DNA of 64,000 bases from Congregibacter litoralis KT71. Lineage in GTDB: Bacteria > Pseudomonadota > Gammaproteobacteria > Pseudomonadales > Halieaceae. The notes beneath the pieces were generated by a model that did no database searches, was not told the DNA's origin, and worked only from the letters and a program-made list of their open reading frames with translations. The stretch's first letter is position 1. Each line of letters starts with the position of its first letter. Both the position numbers and the translations under genes were made by a program. The stretch spans positions 682,809-746,808 of the forward strand of contig NZ_CM002299.1 in NCBI RefSeq assembly GCF_000153125.2. The letters run 5' to 3'. Shown in pieces: positions 16,342 to 24,197 of this stretch.

Positions 16342-18672
16342 TCACAAATCGGCGAAGGGCCGGATCCACGGCTGGAGGCGGGCGAGGGGTTTTTTTGCCT
16401 TTTCGGCTTCTGCGCGAGAGGCATAGCTGCCGTAAACCACCAGATACCGTGCGCTGCTGCCTTTGCTGCGCTGGTGGACTTTTGCGGGGCCATCGAGCCC
16501 CTGTTGTTTGATAAAGCTCCGGGCGGCATCAGCGGTGCTGAAGGCCCCAAGCTGCAGGGTGAAGCCGGTCGATGATGAGCTCCCCGCGTTGGAGGTGGCG
16601 CCGTTTCTATTCCCTTTCCTGATGGCGGGACCGCTTAAGTTGACTCCATGGCAGGAAGAGACGGCGAGCTCGTTGCCCGCTGCGACCTGCTGATACTTCT
16701 CCCAAAACGCTGCGTCTACTTTTTTACCGTAAGCGGAGGCGGTGCTGCTACGGTAGCGCGCTACCTTACTGGGCCCCCCGTTGTAGGTGGAGTAGGCGGA
16801 GCGCGCGAGATTTGAGAGTCCTCCGGGTTGCTTGTGTTCGCCTTTGCGAAGGGCGTATTTGGTGAGGTAATCGATGAGTACCTCAGCACCGGCGTCACTG
16901 TTATAGGCAATGTCCCAGCGCAGGCGCTGCTGGTCGTAGAATCCCCGCCAAACCCGCTCGTTGATTTGCATCAGACCCACATCACCGGTGCCTGACCTTA
17001 CGGGCACCAGCTTTCGATCCTTACTCACGGTGTAGTGTTTCCAGCAGCTTTCCTGCCATGCGGTGGTGAGGACCAGTTTTCGAAAAAGATCGCGATAGGC
17101 AGGATCTAGTCGTCGGCTGGCAATGGCGTCATTGATGGAGCTTTCCATAAGCTGGGCAACGAGGGGCAGATATTCAGGCATATCCTGTCGTTTAGGGGCC
17201 CAGCTGTTGAGACGGTCACCGTCAGCAGCCATCGCTTTTGGAATAAGAGAAAAGTCCCAGTGCCAGCTCACAGGGGGTGACACTGAATCAAAACTCTCCT
17301 CAAACAACTGACGAAGTTGCGGGTCCAGGGCCTCGGAGTAAATGAGAAGCTCGTCCCCGGCACTGCCATTAATCATCCGCGCGAGGCGGCGCAGCCCGTT
17401 CGCCGAGATATCGAGTCCCACGCTGGGCCCCAGTTGATCCAGCGCCTCGAGGGCATCGCTGGCGGCGAGAACGCTGACCAGGAGCAGATGCTCCTGACCG
17501 GGCTGATCCATGGCAATGCGCTGAATAACCGGCACCAGAGCCTGCCAGCTTTGGAGGAACCATTCGCGAACGAGGTCGACATCTTCCCCGGTGCTGGGAT
17601 CTTGCCCGAGGGCGTCGCGAAGGCGGTAGCGACTCTCGATGAGCACCTCCAGCAACGCAGTGCGTAACTCCTGAAGCTGGGTTGCGGCGGCGTAATGCTT
17701 TACCGCAAGCACCAGAAGAGAATCCATCAGCTGCCAGCGCTCCTCCCATTGCTGCAATTCATCTTCGTTGAGGGCCCGCTCAGGTTTTAGGGGTGCACTG
17801 AGAGCCTCCACAGAAAAGCTCAGCTCTGCGTTCAAGGTCTCGTCCGTGGCCTGAAGATCCGTAACGCGAAGGGTGGAGAGCAATGCCGTGATCTGGGCTT
17901 TGGAGTGTTGCGGTAGCACATCCGGCAAAAACGCTTCCATGGATTGAATCTGTGGCAGGAGGTCGACGGTGAAACGGCGGAAAACGCCGCGCACGCTCGC
18001 CTCGGCAAGGGACTGTATCTGGGGATTGGTTACAGTCTGACCTGCGGGATCCATGAGCCACACTTTTTCTGGTGCAAACCCCAGGGCGTTGCCATCTTCG
18101 CGGCTTTCCGGGGTGCCGCGGATGCCGATTTTGCCTTTCCAGGACAGCATCGTTGCGCAGTTTCCCGCGCTGCCAAAGCCGATGCGGGCATCGACGTCGG
18201 CCAGCAGCTCCAGCTGTGACTGAGTCGGGCGAAGAGCGGGTTCACGGAGCCGAATCTCGCTGCAACCACTGGGATCGTCCAGAACATCGCGGCTTTGGCC
18301 CGGGCCCGTAAACATCTGGGTGGTCAACTGCTGTTCAAGGAGAGGGTAATCAATATGCAGGGGGACCTTCACCTCCAGAATCTCGGAGGGCGTCGGGGAC
18401 TCCCCGGGCGTCGAGCTCCGCATGTCGGTGTTAGCTGCGGCCGCCTGGGCGAACAGCCCTGAGCCGATAAACAGCCCTGAGCCGATAAACAGCCCTGAGC
18501 CGATAAACAGCCCTGAGCCGATAAACAGTCCTGAGCCAATAAACAGCCCTGAGCGCAGAAGCAGCCCTGAGCCCAGAAATAGCACGGTCACTGACCGCAA
18601 AGCTGATAGGCAGTTGCGGGTGATGCCGTTGCCGCTAGCGATACCAGACTTTGGCAAGGGAAAAAGAGTCAT
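16342..18672 (-). CDS. Lytic transglycosylase (SLT) with C-terminal SPOR domain
   Basis: 776 residues. An N-terminal signal region contains five consecutive SGLFIG repeats and ends in FAQA. A long helical region of unknown fold covers about 90-520. It is followed by a lysozyme-like SLT domain with the catalytic Glu in AWQESCWKHY (about residue 540), then TGDVGLMQINERVW and ARSAYSTYNGGPSKVARY. A SPOR domain occupies about 700-776 (FTLQLGAFSTADAARSFIKQ through SYASRAEAEKAKKPL). SPOR domains bind denuded glycan strands at the division septum, so this enzyme probably cleaves peptidoglycan during cell division or envelope remodelling. The repeat-built signal peptide is unusual. Confidence 0.85.
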   Translation of the reverse strand: MTLFPLPKSGIASGNGITRNCLSALRSVTVLFLGSGLLLRSGLFIGSGLFIGSGLFIGSGLFIGSGLFIGSGLFAQAAAANTDMRSSTPGESPTPSEILEVKVPLHIDYPLLEQQLTTQMFTGPGQSRDVLDDPSGCSEIRLREPALRPTQSQLELLADVDARIGFGSAGNCATMLSWKGKIGIRGTPESREDGNALGFAPEKVWLMDPAGQTVTNPQIQSLAEASVRGVFRRFTVDLLPQIQSMEAFLPDVLPQHSKAQITALLSTLRVTDLQATDETLNAELSFSVEALSAPLKPERALNEDELQQWEERWQLMDSLLVLAVKHYAAATQLQELRTALLEVLIESRYRLRDALGQDPSTGEDVDLVREWFLQSWQALVPVIQRIAMDQPGQEHLLLVSVLAASDALEALDQLGPSVGLDISANGLRRLARMINGSAGDELLIYSEALDPQLRQLFEESFDSVSPPVSWHWDFSLIPKAMAADGDRLNSWAPKRQDMPEYLPLVAQLMESSINDAIASRRLDPAYRDLFRKLVLTTAWQESCWKHYTVSKDRKLVPVRSGTGDVGLMQINERVWRGFYDQQRLRWDIAYNSDAGAEVLIDYLTKYALRKGEHKQPGGLSNLARSAYSTYNGGPSKVARYRSSTASAYGKKVDAAFWEKYQQVAAGNELAVSSCHGVNLSGPAIRKGNRNGATSNAGSSSSTGFTLQLGAFSTADAARSFIKQQGLDGPAKVHQRSKGSSARYLVVYGSYASRAEAEKAKKPLARLQPWIRPFADL
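18452..18577. repeat. 18-bp tandem repeat inside the signal-peptide coding region
   Basis: Seven consecutive 18-bp units; the first four (18452-18523) are identical (AACAGCCCTGAGCCGATA) and the last three are degenerate. On the coding (minus) strand each unit adds the hexapeptide SGLFIG to the hydrophobic core of the transglycosylase signal peptide. The unit length keeps frame, so slippage would lengthen or shorten the core without frameshift. Confidence 0.95.
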
Positions 18673-18709
18673 GATGACGGGGAGGTCTCCGGGCGGTCAG
18701 CTCCGGGCG

Positions 18710-21304
18710 TTAATGCCTGGGAGCAAAAAAATCCTTGGTCGCTTCGGCCATCTCCGTGCGCACAAAAGCGGCGCTCACTATAACGTCTACCCAGCTTACG
18801 GACATGTGCGTGTGACCCTCTACCTGCAAATGCCTTACGGGCACGCCAGCGTTCGAGAGTGCTGCGGCGTAGGCGTCCCCTTCATCACGCAGCGGGTCAA
18901 ATTCGCAGGTAATGACCATGGCAGGCGGCAAACCCGATAAATCCTCCGCGCGCAGGGGAGAGGCTTTCGGGTTGCTCCGGTCCGAGGGGTCGCAATAGTG
19001 ATCCCAGAACCAGGTCATAAGAGGCGTGGTCAGGGTGTAGCCCTCGGCATTGTCTCTGATCGACCGGGTGTCCATGGCGCCGTCCACCGAGGGATTCAGC
19101 AGGACCTGTCCGAGAATGTCGGGACCTCCTGCGAGTTTGGCTTGCTGTGCCGTAACGGCGGCGATATTGGCGCCGGCGCTCCAACCGGCGAGGGCCAACT
19201 GCCCGGGGATCCCACCAAGCTCTTCGGCATGCGCTGCAATCCAGCGCGCTGCGGCGAGGCCATCGTCCGCCGCGGCAGGGAAACGATGCTCCGGTGCATG
19301 GCGATAATTAATGGAAACAAAAATTGCATTGGACTGCTTGCACAGGTCACGACACAGAGGATCGTCGGAGCTGTGACTGCCTAACACCCAGCCGCCCCCA
19401 TGGAAGTAGGCCACGATGGGGTGGGGGCCCGGGGAAGCGGGACGGTAAAGGCGGTACTCCAGCTCACTTCCGTCGGCACCGGGGAGGGTGCCATCAACTA
19501 TCTCGCCGACCTCGGGGCCCGGGGGAAACATCTCGCCCATCCCTTCGGCCATAGCCCGTGCTTCCGCCACGGGAACCGATTCGAAGGGGGGCGCTCCCGC
19601 CTCCTCAATCAGTTCAAGGGTCACCATCATGTCGGGCTTGACGGGTCGGATCACGCCATCGTTGCTTTGGCGACCTTCGGGGCCATCCAGAGTAAAACCG
19701 AGGAAGTCGCGATCCACTATTTCGTCGCAGATCTCCCGATACCTGCCGACGCCGCCGACATAGGGAAGGAATACCTGGGGTTTGCCGGGTACGTTTCTAC
19801 CCATGTACCAACTGTTTGCCGTGGGAAGCAGGGTGAGGTCGGCGAACTCATTGCCATGCTGGACCCAGCGATCCTGGGCAAGAGCCGTGGGTTCTATGCT
19901 GTCATACCCGTGGTCTCGCAAGTGTTTCAGCGTGTCGGTGATGAATTCTACGTGCTGCTCGATAGACACCATCATGTTCGAGAGCACCGAGGGACTGCCT
20001 GGGCCCGTGATCATAAAAAGATTGGGAAAACCCGCGCTCATCAACCCAAGATAGGTTTGGGGGCCGTCGCTCCATGCGTCCCGAAGCGCAAGGCCGTCAC
20101 GCCCCGCGATGTCGACACTCACAATGGCGCCGGTCATGGCGTCAAAGCCCGTGGCGAAAACAATGGCATCAAATTCCAGTTCCTCGGGCTCGTCGCCGCC
20201 AAGGTCGATGCCGGCACGGGTGATGCTTACGATGGGTTGCGTATGCAGATCCACCAGGCGCACGTGAGGCTTGTTAAAGGTCTGGTAGTAATTCGTGTCG
20301 AGGCAGGGGCGCTTGGTGAAAATATAGTGATTCGTAGGGCAGAGGAGATCGGCGATCTTGGGGTCCTCGACAATCTGCCGAACCTTGTTGTGCATAAACT
20401 GTCGCTGGGTTTCGTTGGCCTCGGGGTTCAGCTGGATATCGTTGAATTTGATTTGCTGAGCGAGCTCCCCCGTCTCCCATACTTTTTCGTAAACCGCCGC
20501 TCGCTCCTCCTCGGAAACCTCCAGAGCGCTGACGCTGGGTTTGTCTGCAGGCACGCCAATCAGCGATTCCCGCGCGGCCTGCCGGTAGGCGTTTACATCG
20601 CGCTGGTACTCTGCAAGACGTGCCTCGGCGACGGGCCCGTTGTGCGCGGGGAAGGAAAAGTTCGGTGTCCGTTGGAACACCGTGAGCTGCGCCGCGTCCT
20701 CGGCAATCAGCGGAATCGACTGGATACCCGAGGAGCCCGTGCCAATCACGGCGACGCGTTTACCGCTGAAGTCCACGCCCTCATGAGGCCAGCCGCTGGT
20801 GAAGTAGCTTGCGCCCTCAAACTGATCGGCACCGGGGACATCGGGCACCTTCGGCATGGAGAGGCAACCCGTCGCCATGATGTAAAACCGGGCGGCGATT
20901 TTTTGGCCTTGATCGGTCAGTAGATTCCAGCGCTTTGCGTCTTCATCCCATTTTGCGCGCTTGATACGGGTTTGAAACTGAATATCCCGGCGCAGATCGT
21001 GTTTGTCGGCAACGTGCTGAGCGTAACGGAGTATCTCGGGTTGTGTCGCGTAGCGCTCGCTCCAGGTCCACTCCTTCTCCAGTTCAGGATCCCAGCTATA
21101 GGAATAGTCCACGGTCAGGATGTCACAGCGGGCTCCGGGGTAGCGATTCCAATACCAGGTGCCACCGACGTCATCGGCAGCCTCAATAACCCTTGTCTTA
21201 AAGCCTGCCTCACGGAGGCGATACAGCTGGTACATACCGGCAAAGCCGGCGCCGACAATGACGGCGTCCAGTTCTTCAACCGAATCGCTGATCTGTTCTT
21301 CCAT
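18710..21304 (-). CDS. Baeyer-Villiger monooxygenase fused to an HSL-type esterase
   Basis: 864 residues in two enzymes. Residues 1-545 are a class B flavin monooxygenase: FAD loop GAGFAG (18-23), [15 protein letters not shown] (48-61), NADPH loop GTGSSG (188-193) and ATGFD (384-388). The Baeyer-Villiger fingerprint region reads [12 protein letters not shown] (162-173), with Phe where the fingerprint His is expected. Residues about 595-864 are a hormone-sensitive-lipase-type hydrolase: oxyanion HGGGW (635-639), nucleophile Ser709 in GWSAG, Asp803 in EFDPLRDE and His833. Inferred role: the first domain inserts oxygen into a ketone to give an ester and the second hydrolyses that ester. AAGGA precedes the ATG. 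The substrate is unknown; alicyclic or terpenoid ketones are plausible. Confidence 0.88.
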   Translation of the reverse strand: MEEQISDSVEELDAVIVGAGFAGMYQLYRLREAGFKTRVIEAADDVGGTWYWNRYPGARCDILTVDYSYSWDPELEKEWTWSERYATQPEILRYAQHVADKHDLRRDIQFQTRIKRAKWDEDAKRWNLLTDQGQKIAARFYIMATGCLSMPKVPDVPGADQFEGASYFTSGWPHEGVDFSGKRVAVIGTGSSGIQSIPLIAEDAAQLTVFQRTPNFSFPAHNGPVAEARLAEYQRDVNAYRQAARESLIGVPADKPSVSALEVSEEERAAVYEKVWETGELAQQIKFNDIQLNPEANETQRQFMHNKVRQIVEDPKIADLLCPTNHYIFTKRPCLDTNYYQTFNKPHVRLVDLHTQPIVSITRAGIDLGGDEPEELEFDAIVFATGFDAMTGAIVSVDIAGRDGLALRDAWSDGPQTYLGLMSAGFPNLFMITGPGSPSVLSNMMVSIEQHVEFITDTLKHLRDHGYDSIEPTALAQDRWVQHGNEFADLTLLPTANSWYMGRNVPGKPQVFLPYVGGVGRYREICDEIVDRDFLGFTLDGPEGRQSNDGVIRPVKPDMMVTLELIEEAGAPPFESVPVAEARAMAEGMGEMFPPGPEVGEIVDGTLPGADGSELEYRLYRPASPGPHPIVAYFHGGGWVLGSHSSDDPLCRDLCKQSNAIFVSINYRHAPEHRFPAAADDGLAAARWIAAHAEELGGIPGQLALAGWSAGANIAAVTAQQAKLAGGPDILGQVLLNPSVDGAMDTRSIRDNAEGYTLTTPLMTWFWDHYCDPSDRSNPKASPLRAEDLSGLPPAMVITCEFDPLRDEGDAYAAALSNAGVPVRHLQVEGHTHMSVSWVDVIVSAAFVRTEMAEATKDFFAPRH

Positions 21305-21511
21305 CGTGGTGTCCTTTTTATTGTTGTGATGTGTTTGCGAGATACCCTTAGTAAAAACCCCGCAGCCTGCGGTAAGTTAACCGGCAGGCATCCATTGGCC
21401 TATCACAGAGCGTTCCCGTCACTGGTTTAATAAAGGATGTCTCTATCGTGGCGAAAACGTAGGCGCGCTTTAGATGGTTTAGGATAGCGATCTTTTGCGC
21501 GGAGTTTCTTT

Positions 21512-22033
21512 ATGAAGCAGCTTGCTACCAGCTTACTTTTTCTCCTCCTCTGTAGCCAGAGCCTGGCCGTCACCCGGGGGGATGTCGCCCCGCCCTGGTC
21601 CGGCATGGATCTGATAACCGAAAAAACCGTTTCATTTCCGGAGGTGTTGGACGGTAAGCCCGCGGTGATTTTGTTCTGGGCCACCTGGTGCCCCTATTGC
21701 AAAGCGTTTATGCCACGCGCGGCAGAGATCCAGGCGGAGTACGGCGATGCGGGTGTGCAAATCATCGGCTTGAACCACAAGGAGCGTGGCTATGGGGACC
21801 CCGCCGCCTACGCGAAGTCCCTCGGTTTTCCCATGATCGCCATTGCTGATGCAGATGCCATAGGCGATGCCTGGAGCATCGACTTTATCCCCGGCCTGCT
21901 GGTGGTCGATGGAGAAGGCAACATTGTTTATCGACGGAGGAGCACCAACTTGCCCGCCGGTTCCAAGGTATCGCAGATCTGGGCGGGTGAGGTGCGTGAG
22001 GTATTAGACAGCTTGCTGGGGTTCGAGAAGTAA
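21512..22033 (+). CDS. Exported TlpA-like thioredoxin-fold protein
   Basis: 173 residues with a signal peptide (about 1-19, cleavage after SLA). The thioredoxin fold has the redox pair in WCPYC (Cys60 and Cys63) preceded by ILFWATW, and a cis-Pro region IDFIPGLLVVDGEG. It belongs to the AhpC/TSA-TlpA-like group and should act in the periplasm as a thiol reductant or in cytochrome maturation. GGAG is 8 nt upstream of the ATG. It is convergent with the GST gene at 22049, with only 15 bp between stops, and divergent from the BVMO gene. Confidence 0.85.
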   Translation: MKQLATSLLFLLLCSQSLAVTRGDVAPPWSGMDLITEKTVSFPEVLDGKPAVILFWATWCPYCKAFMPRAAEIQAEYGDAGVQIIGLNHKERGYGDPAAYAKSLGFPMIAIADADAIGDAWSIDFIPGLLVVDGEGNIVYRRRSTNLPAGSKVSQIWAGEVREVLDSLLGFEK

Positions 22034-22048
22034 GGCTCCCTTACCGGC

Positions 22049-22975
22049 TCAAGCCCTGGCTTTTACAGAGTACCCCAGCCTGGGAAAGTGCACATGGAGA
22101 GTGCCGAAGGCGTCTGTTTCCCGAGCGAGGATAATGCGTTCGGGTGTCATTGCCGCGAGCGTCCCGACAACGGGCACAAGACCATAGTCGGAGGGGGAAA
22201 CTTCGATGGCCTGACCGACAGCGAAGCCCTCCAGATCCTCGCTGTCGGGGAGGGGGCGGGGCTTTGAGGACTTTGCGCGATCAAAGGCCTCCTCCTTCGA
22301 GATCTCTTGTCGCTTTCCGTGGCCAAATTCACCCACGCTGTCATACCAGCGCCTGAGGTTCTCGGCCGACGAAGGTAGCTGACCCTTGCAACTCAGGTGT
22401 AACCACAAGGGGTGATACACGGCAAAATCGGCAGCCCCCGGAGTGTCACCACTGATCCAGGCCTGGTTCGCGAGAAGGTCGTCCGTGTCTGAAAACAGAC
22501 TTTCCATGACCTGACGTGCATCCGCGGCGGCTTTGGGTTTGCTGGTTCCGCCGGACAACAGTCCGCTGCGATCTTTGATAAATCGATAGGTGCCCAGGGG
22601 TCCGAAATTCCGGAGCATGGTTCCCAGTAATTTCGGTGCCGGTATCGATGTGATGGCGGCGAAGAAGCCTTCACTCTCGGCCTGCTGCATCAGCTCCCGA
22701 GGCGCGCCGCTGGCATTGTAGGGGTTGAGGCCGGGTGTGTTGCTGGCCACCGCGATTTCTGCCGCGATCAGTGAGGAGTCGCAGAAGATATCGGCGCCCC
22801 GCTGCGCGATGGGAATCCGACGGTAGCCGCCGGACAGGGGATCGACATTAGGTCGCGGCGGCCAGGCCGGAGACAGCAGGGAGCACCAATGGCTCTGGGT
22901 ATAGCCGAACATCAGGCGAATCTTTTCGGCGTAGGGAGAGTTTTCATAGTGGTGGAGAATCATTGTGTCGCTCAT
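22049..22975 (-). CDS. GST-like protein with C-terminal extension
   Basis: 308 residues. The first about 210 residues follow the GST pattern: HHYENSPYAEKIRLMFGY in the glutathione region (Ser in place of Cys/Ser nucleophile), RRIPIAQRGADIFCDSSLIA with Ile-Pro and Asp-Ser, and a helical half with TPGAADFAVYHPLWLH. About 90 further residues after EFGHGKRQEISKEEA form a beta-rich extension (EGFAVGQAIEVSPSDYGLVP) not found in classical GSTs. Similar 300-residue GST-like proteins are common in marine gammaproteobacteria, function unknown. AAGGG lies upstream of the ATG, and a 7-bp tandem repeat lies just upstream of that. Confidence 0.75.
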   Translation of the reverse strand: MSDTMILHHYENSPYAEKIRLMFGYTQSHWCSLLSPAWPPRPNVDPLSGGYRRIPIAQRGADIFCDSSLIAAEIAVASNTPGLNPYNASGAPRELMQQAESEGFFAAITSIPAPKLLGTMLRNFGPLGTYRFIKDRSGLLSGGTSKPKAAADARQVMESLFSDTDDLLANQAWISGDTPGAADFAVYHPLWLHLSCKGQLPSSAENLRRWYDSVGEFGHGKRQEISKEEAFDRAKSSKPRPLPDSEDLEGFAVGQAIEVSPSDYGLVPVVGTLAAMTPERIILARETDAFGTLHVHFPRLGYSVKARA

Positions 22976-22991
22976 TTGAGGACCCTTAAAT

Positions 22992-23033
22992 GTGAGTAGT
23001 GAGTAGTGAGTAGTGAATAGTGAGTAGTAGGTA
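22992..23033. repeat. 7-bp tandem repeat
   Basis: GTGAGTA repeated: perfect units at 22992, 22999, 23006 and 23020, one-base variant units at 23013 and a degenerate unit at 23027. It sits about 17 bp upstream of the GST-like start, in the expected promoter/leader region. Length variation would alter promoter spacing but not any reading frame. Confidence 0.85.
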
Positions 23034-23099
23034 GCAGCTTATGAAACAGATGTACGGGTGGGAGAAAACAGACGCGTCTGCCAGGCCCTTTGCTATGGC

Positions 23100-24089
23100 T
23101 CAGGGCGCGTTAAAGCCAAAGGCCCACCTCCACTCGCCAGCCTTAAGTGTGTAAACCGTCGTCGCATATACCGGTAGATCGTCGAAGGCCTGATCGCCGC
23201 AGCTGCCACTCACGATACCCGTCAGCGTTAACACGGCCACGGCGGGTAGAAACTGCGTTGCGGTAGCCTGGCCTAGAGAAATTCTATCCACATTACAAAA
23301 AGGCCCCGTCCAGTTGTCGATAGTTGTCTTCTTATCCGGAAAAAAATCGCCATAGATGTTTACAAAAGCGATGTCATCGGCGGTCAGTTTGACGAGGGCG
23401 TCGGCGTCGTGGGCTCGCCAGGTCTCCCAAACCGCCGACTCCCGCGCCATTAAGGTGCCAAGCAGTGAGCCCTCGGGGGGGAACTTGTTTACATCAAAGC
23501 CATCATCAAAGCCGTCACCAGAACCATCATCAGAGTTCGTGACGTTTTGCGCCGCGACCGCCTCGGATACATCACTCCTGGTATCGGGTAGATTTTCCGG
23601 AGTGGGCTTGGGTGTCTCAATGGCGTTTTCCCCGTGGTAGGCAATCTCCCAGTCGTTCCCCTTTTTGACCCAGAGTGTCGATGCTCGAACCGGTGTGGGT
23701 AGGGTGATCGCGACGTTGCCACTGGCACAGGTAGCACCTATGTCCATGCGATAACTGAGCACATAGGCATCGTTGCCCACAGCTAACAGGTGCGGCGCCG
23801 TCAAACGCAGGGGCTCACGAACATCGCAGTCTATTTCGCTGACCATCGCCACCGCGTAATCCCGCGTGGCGCGAAACCCCTTTTGGAACAGAAAAAAGTC
23901 ATCACTCATGGCCGCTGCATAAGTGTCAGCATCGCCTGCCAGGAATGCCTCGATGACTTCGCGGTCCATGGCGAGAAAGGTTTCTGCATCCATGGCCTGC
24001 GGGGAGCCCAGGCCCTGAGCCAAGGCTATAGGCGTCGAAAAGAGCGCGGACGCAATGACAACGGACCATGATCGAAGCTGCTGTGTCAT
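23100..24089 (-). CDS. Secreted protein with two SnoaL-like (DUF4440) domains
   Basis: 329 residues from ATG at 24087-24089 (a GTG 9 bp upstream is the alternative). A signal peptide (about 1-25) ends in ALAQG. Two NTF2/SnoaL-type units follow. The first is MDREVIEAFLAGDADTYAAA ... FFLFQKGFRATRDYA ... NDWEIAYHGE. The second is ARESAVWETWRAHDADALVK ... VNIYGDFFPDKKTTIDNW ... KAGEWRWAFGF. An Asp/Gly-rich linker (GSGDGFDDGFD) joins them. Such domains are small binding pockets or catalytic barrels; as an exported tandem pair the substrate is unknown. It lies downstream of the large metzincin gene on the opposite end of a shared minus-strand run. Confidence 0.65.
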   Translation of the reverse strand: MTQQLRSWSVVIASALFSTPIALAQGLGSPQAMDAETFLAMDREVIEAFLAGDADTYAAAMSDDFFLFQKGFRATRDYAVAMVSEIDCDVREPLRLTAPHLLAVGNDAYVLSYRMDIGATCASGNVAITLPTPVRASTLWVKKGNDWEIAYHGENAIETPKPTPENLPDTRSDVSEAVAAQNVTNSDDGSGDGFDDGFDVNKFPPEGSLLGTLMARESAVWETWRAHDADALVKLTADDIAFVNIYGDFFPDKKTTIDNWTGPFCNVDRISLGQATATQFLPAVAVLTLTGIVSGSCGDQAFDDLPVYATTVYTLKAGEWRWAFGFNAP

Positions 24090-24197
24090 TGTGCCCACCC
24101 TATGCCAAAAAAATCGCGACGATAACGCTCAGCATAGTCCAGGCCTGGGTTTCCGCAACATCGAGGCTTTTTCCTGGTGAAGATGCACTACGCGGCT

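Noticed and set aside
18452..18577. CRISPR array
   Set aside because: Units are directly adjacent with no spacers and encode an in-frame peptide repeat.
19400..20923. 507-codon open frame on the plus strand
   Set aside because: It is antisense to the BVMO domain, whose conserved motifs are on the minus strand; long antisense frames are expected in GC-rich genes.
22030..22044. Short hairpin GTAAGG-CTC-CCTTAC over the thioredoxin stop codon
   Set aside because: Only 6 bp and no T-tract; not enough for a terminator call.
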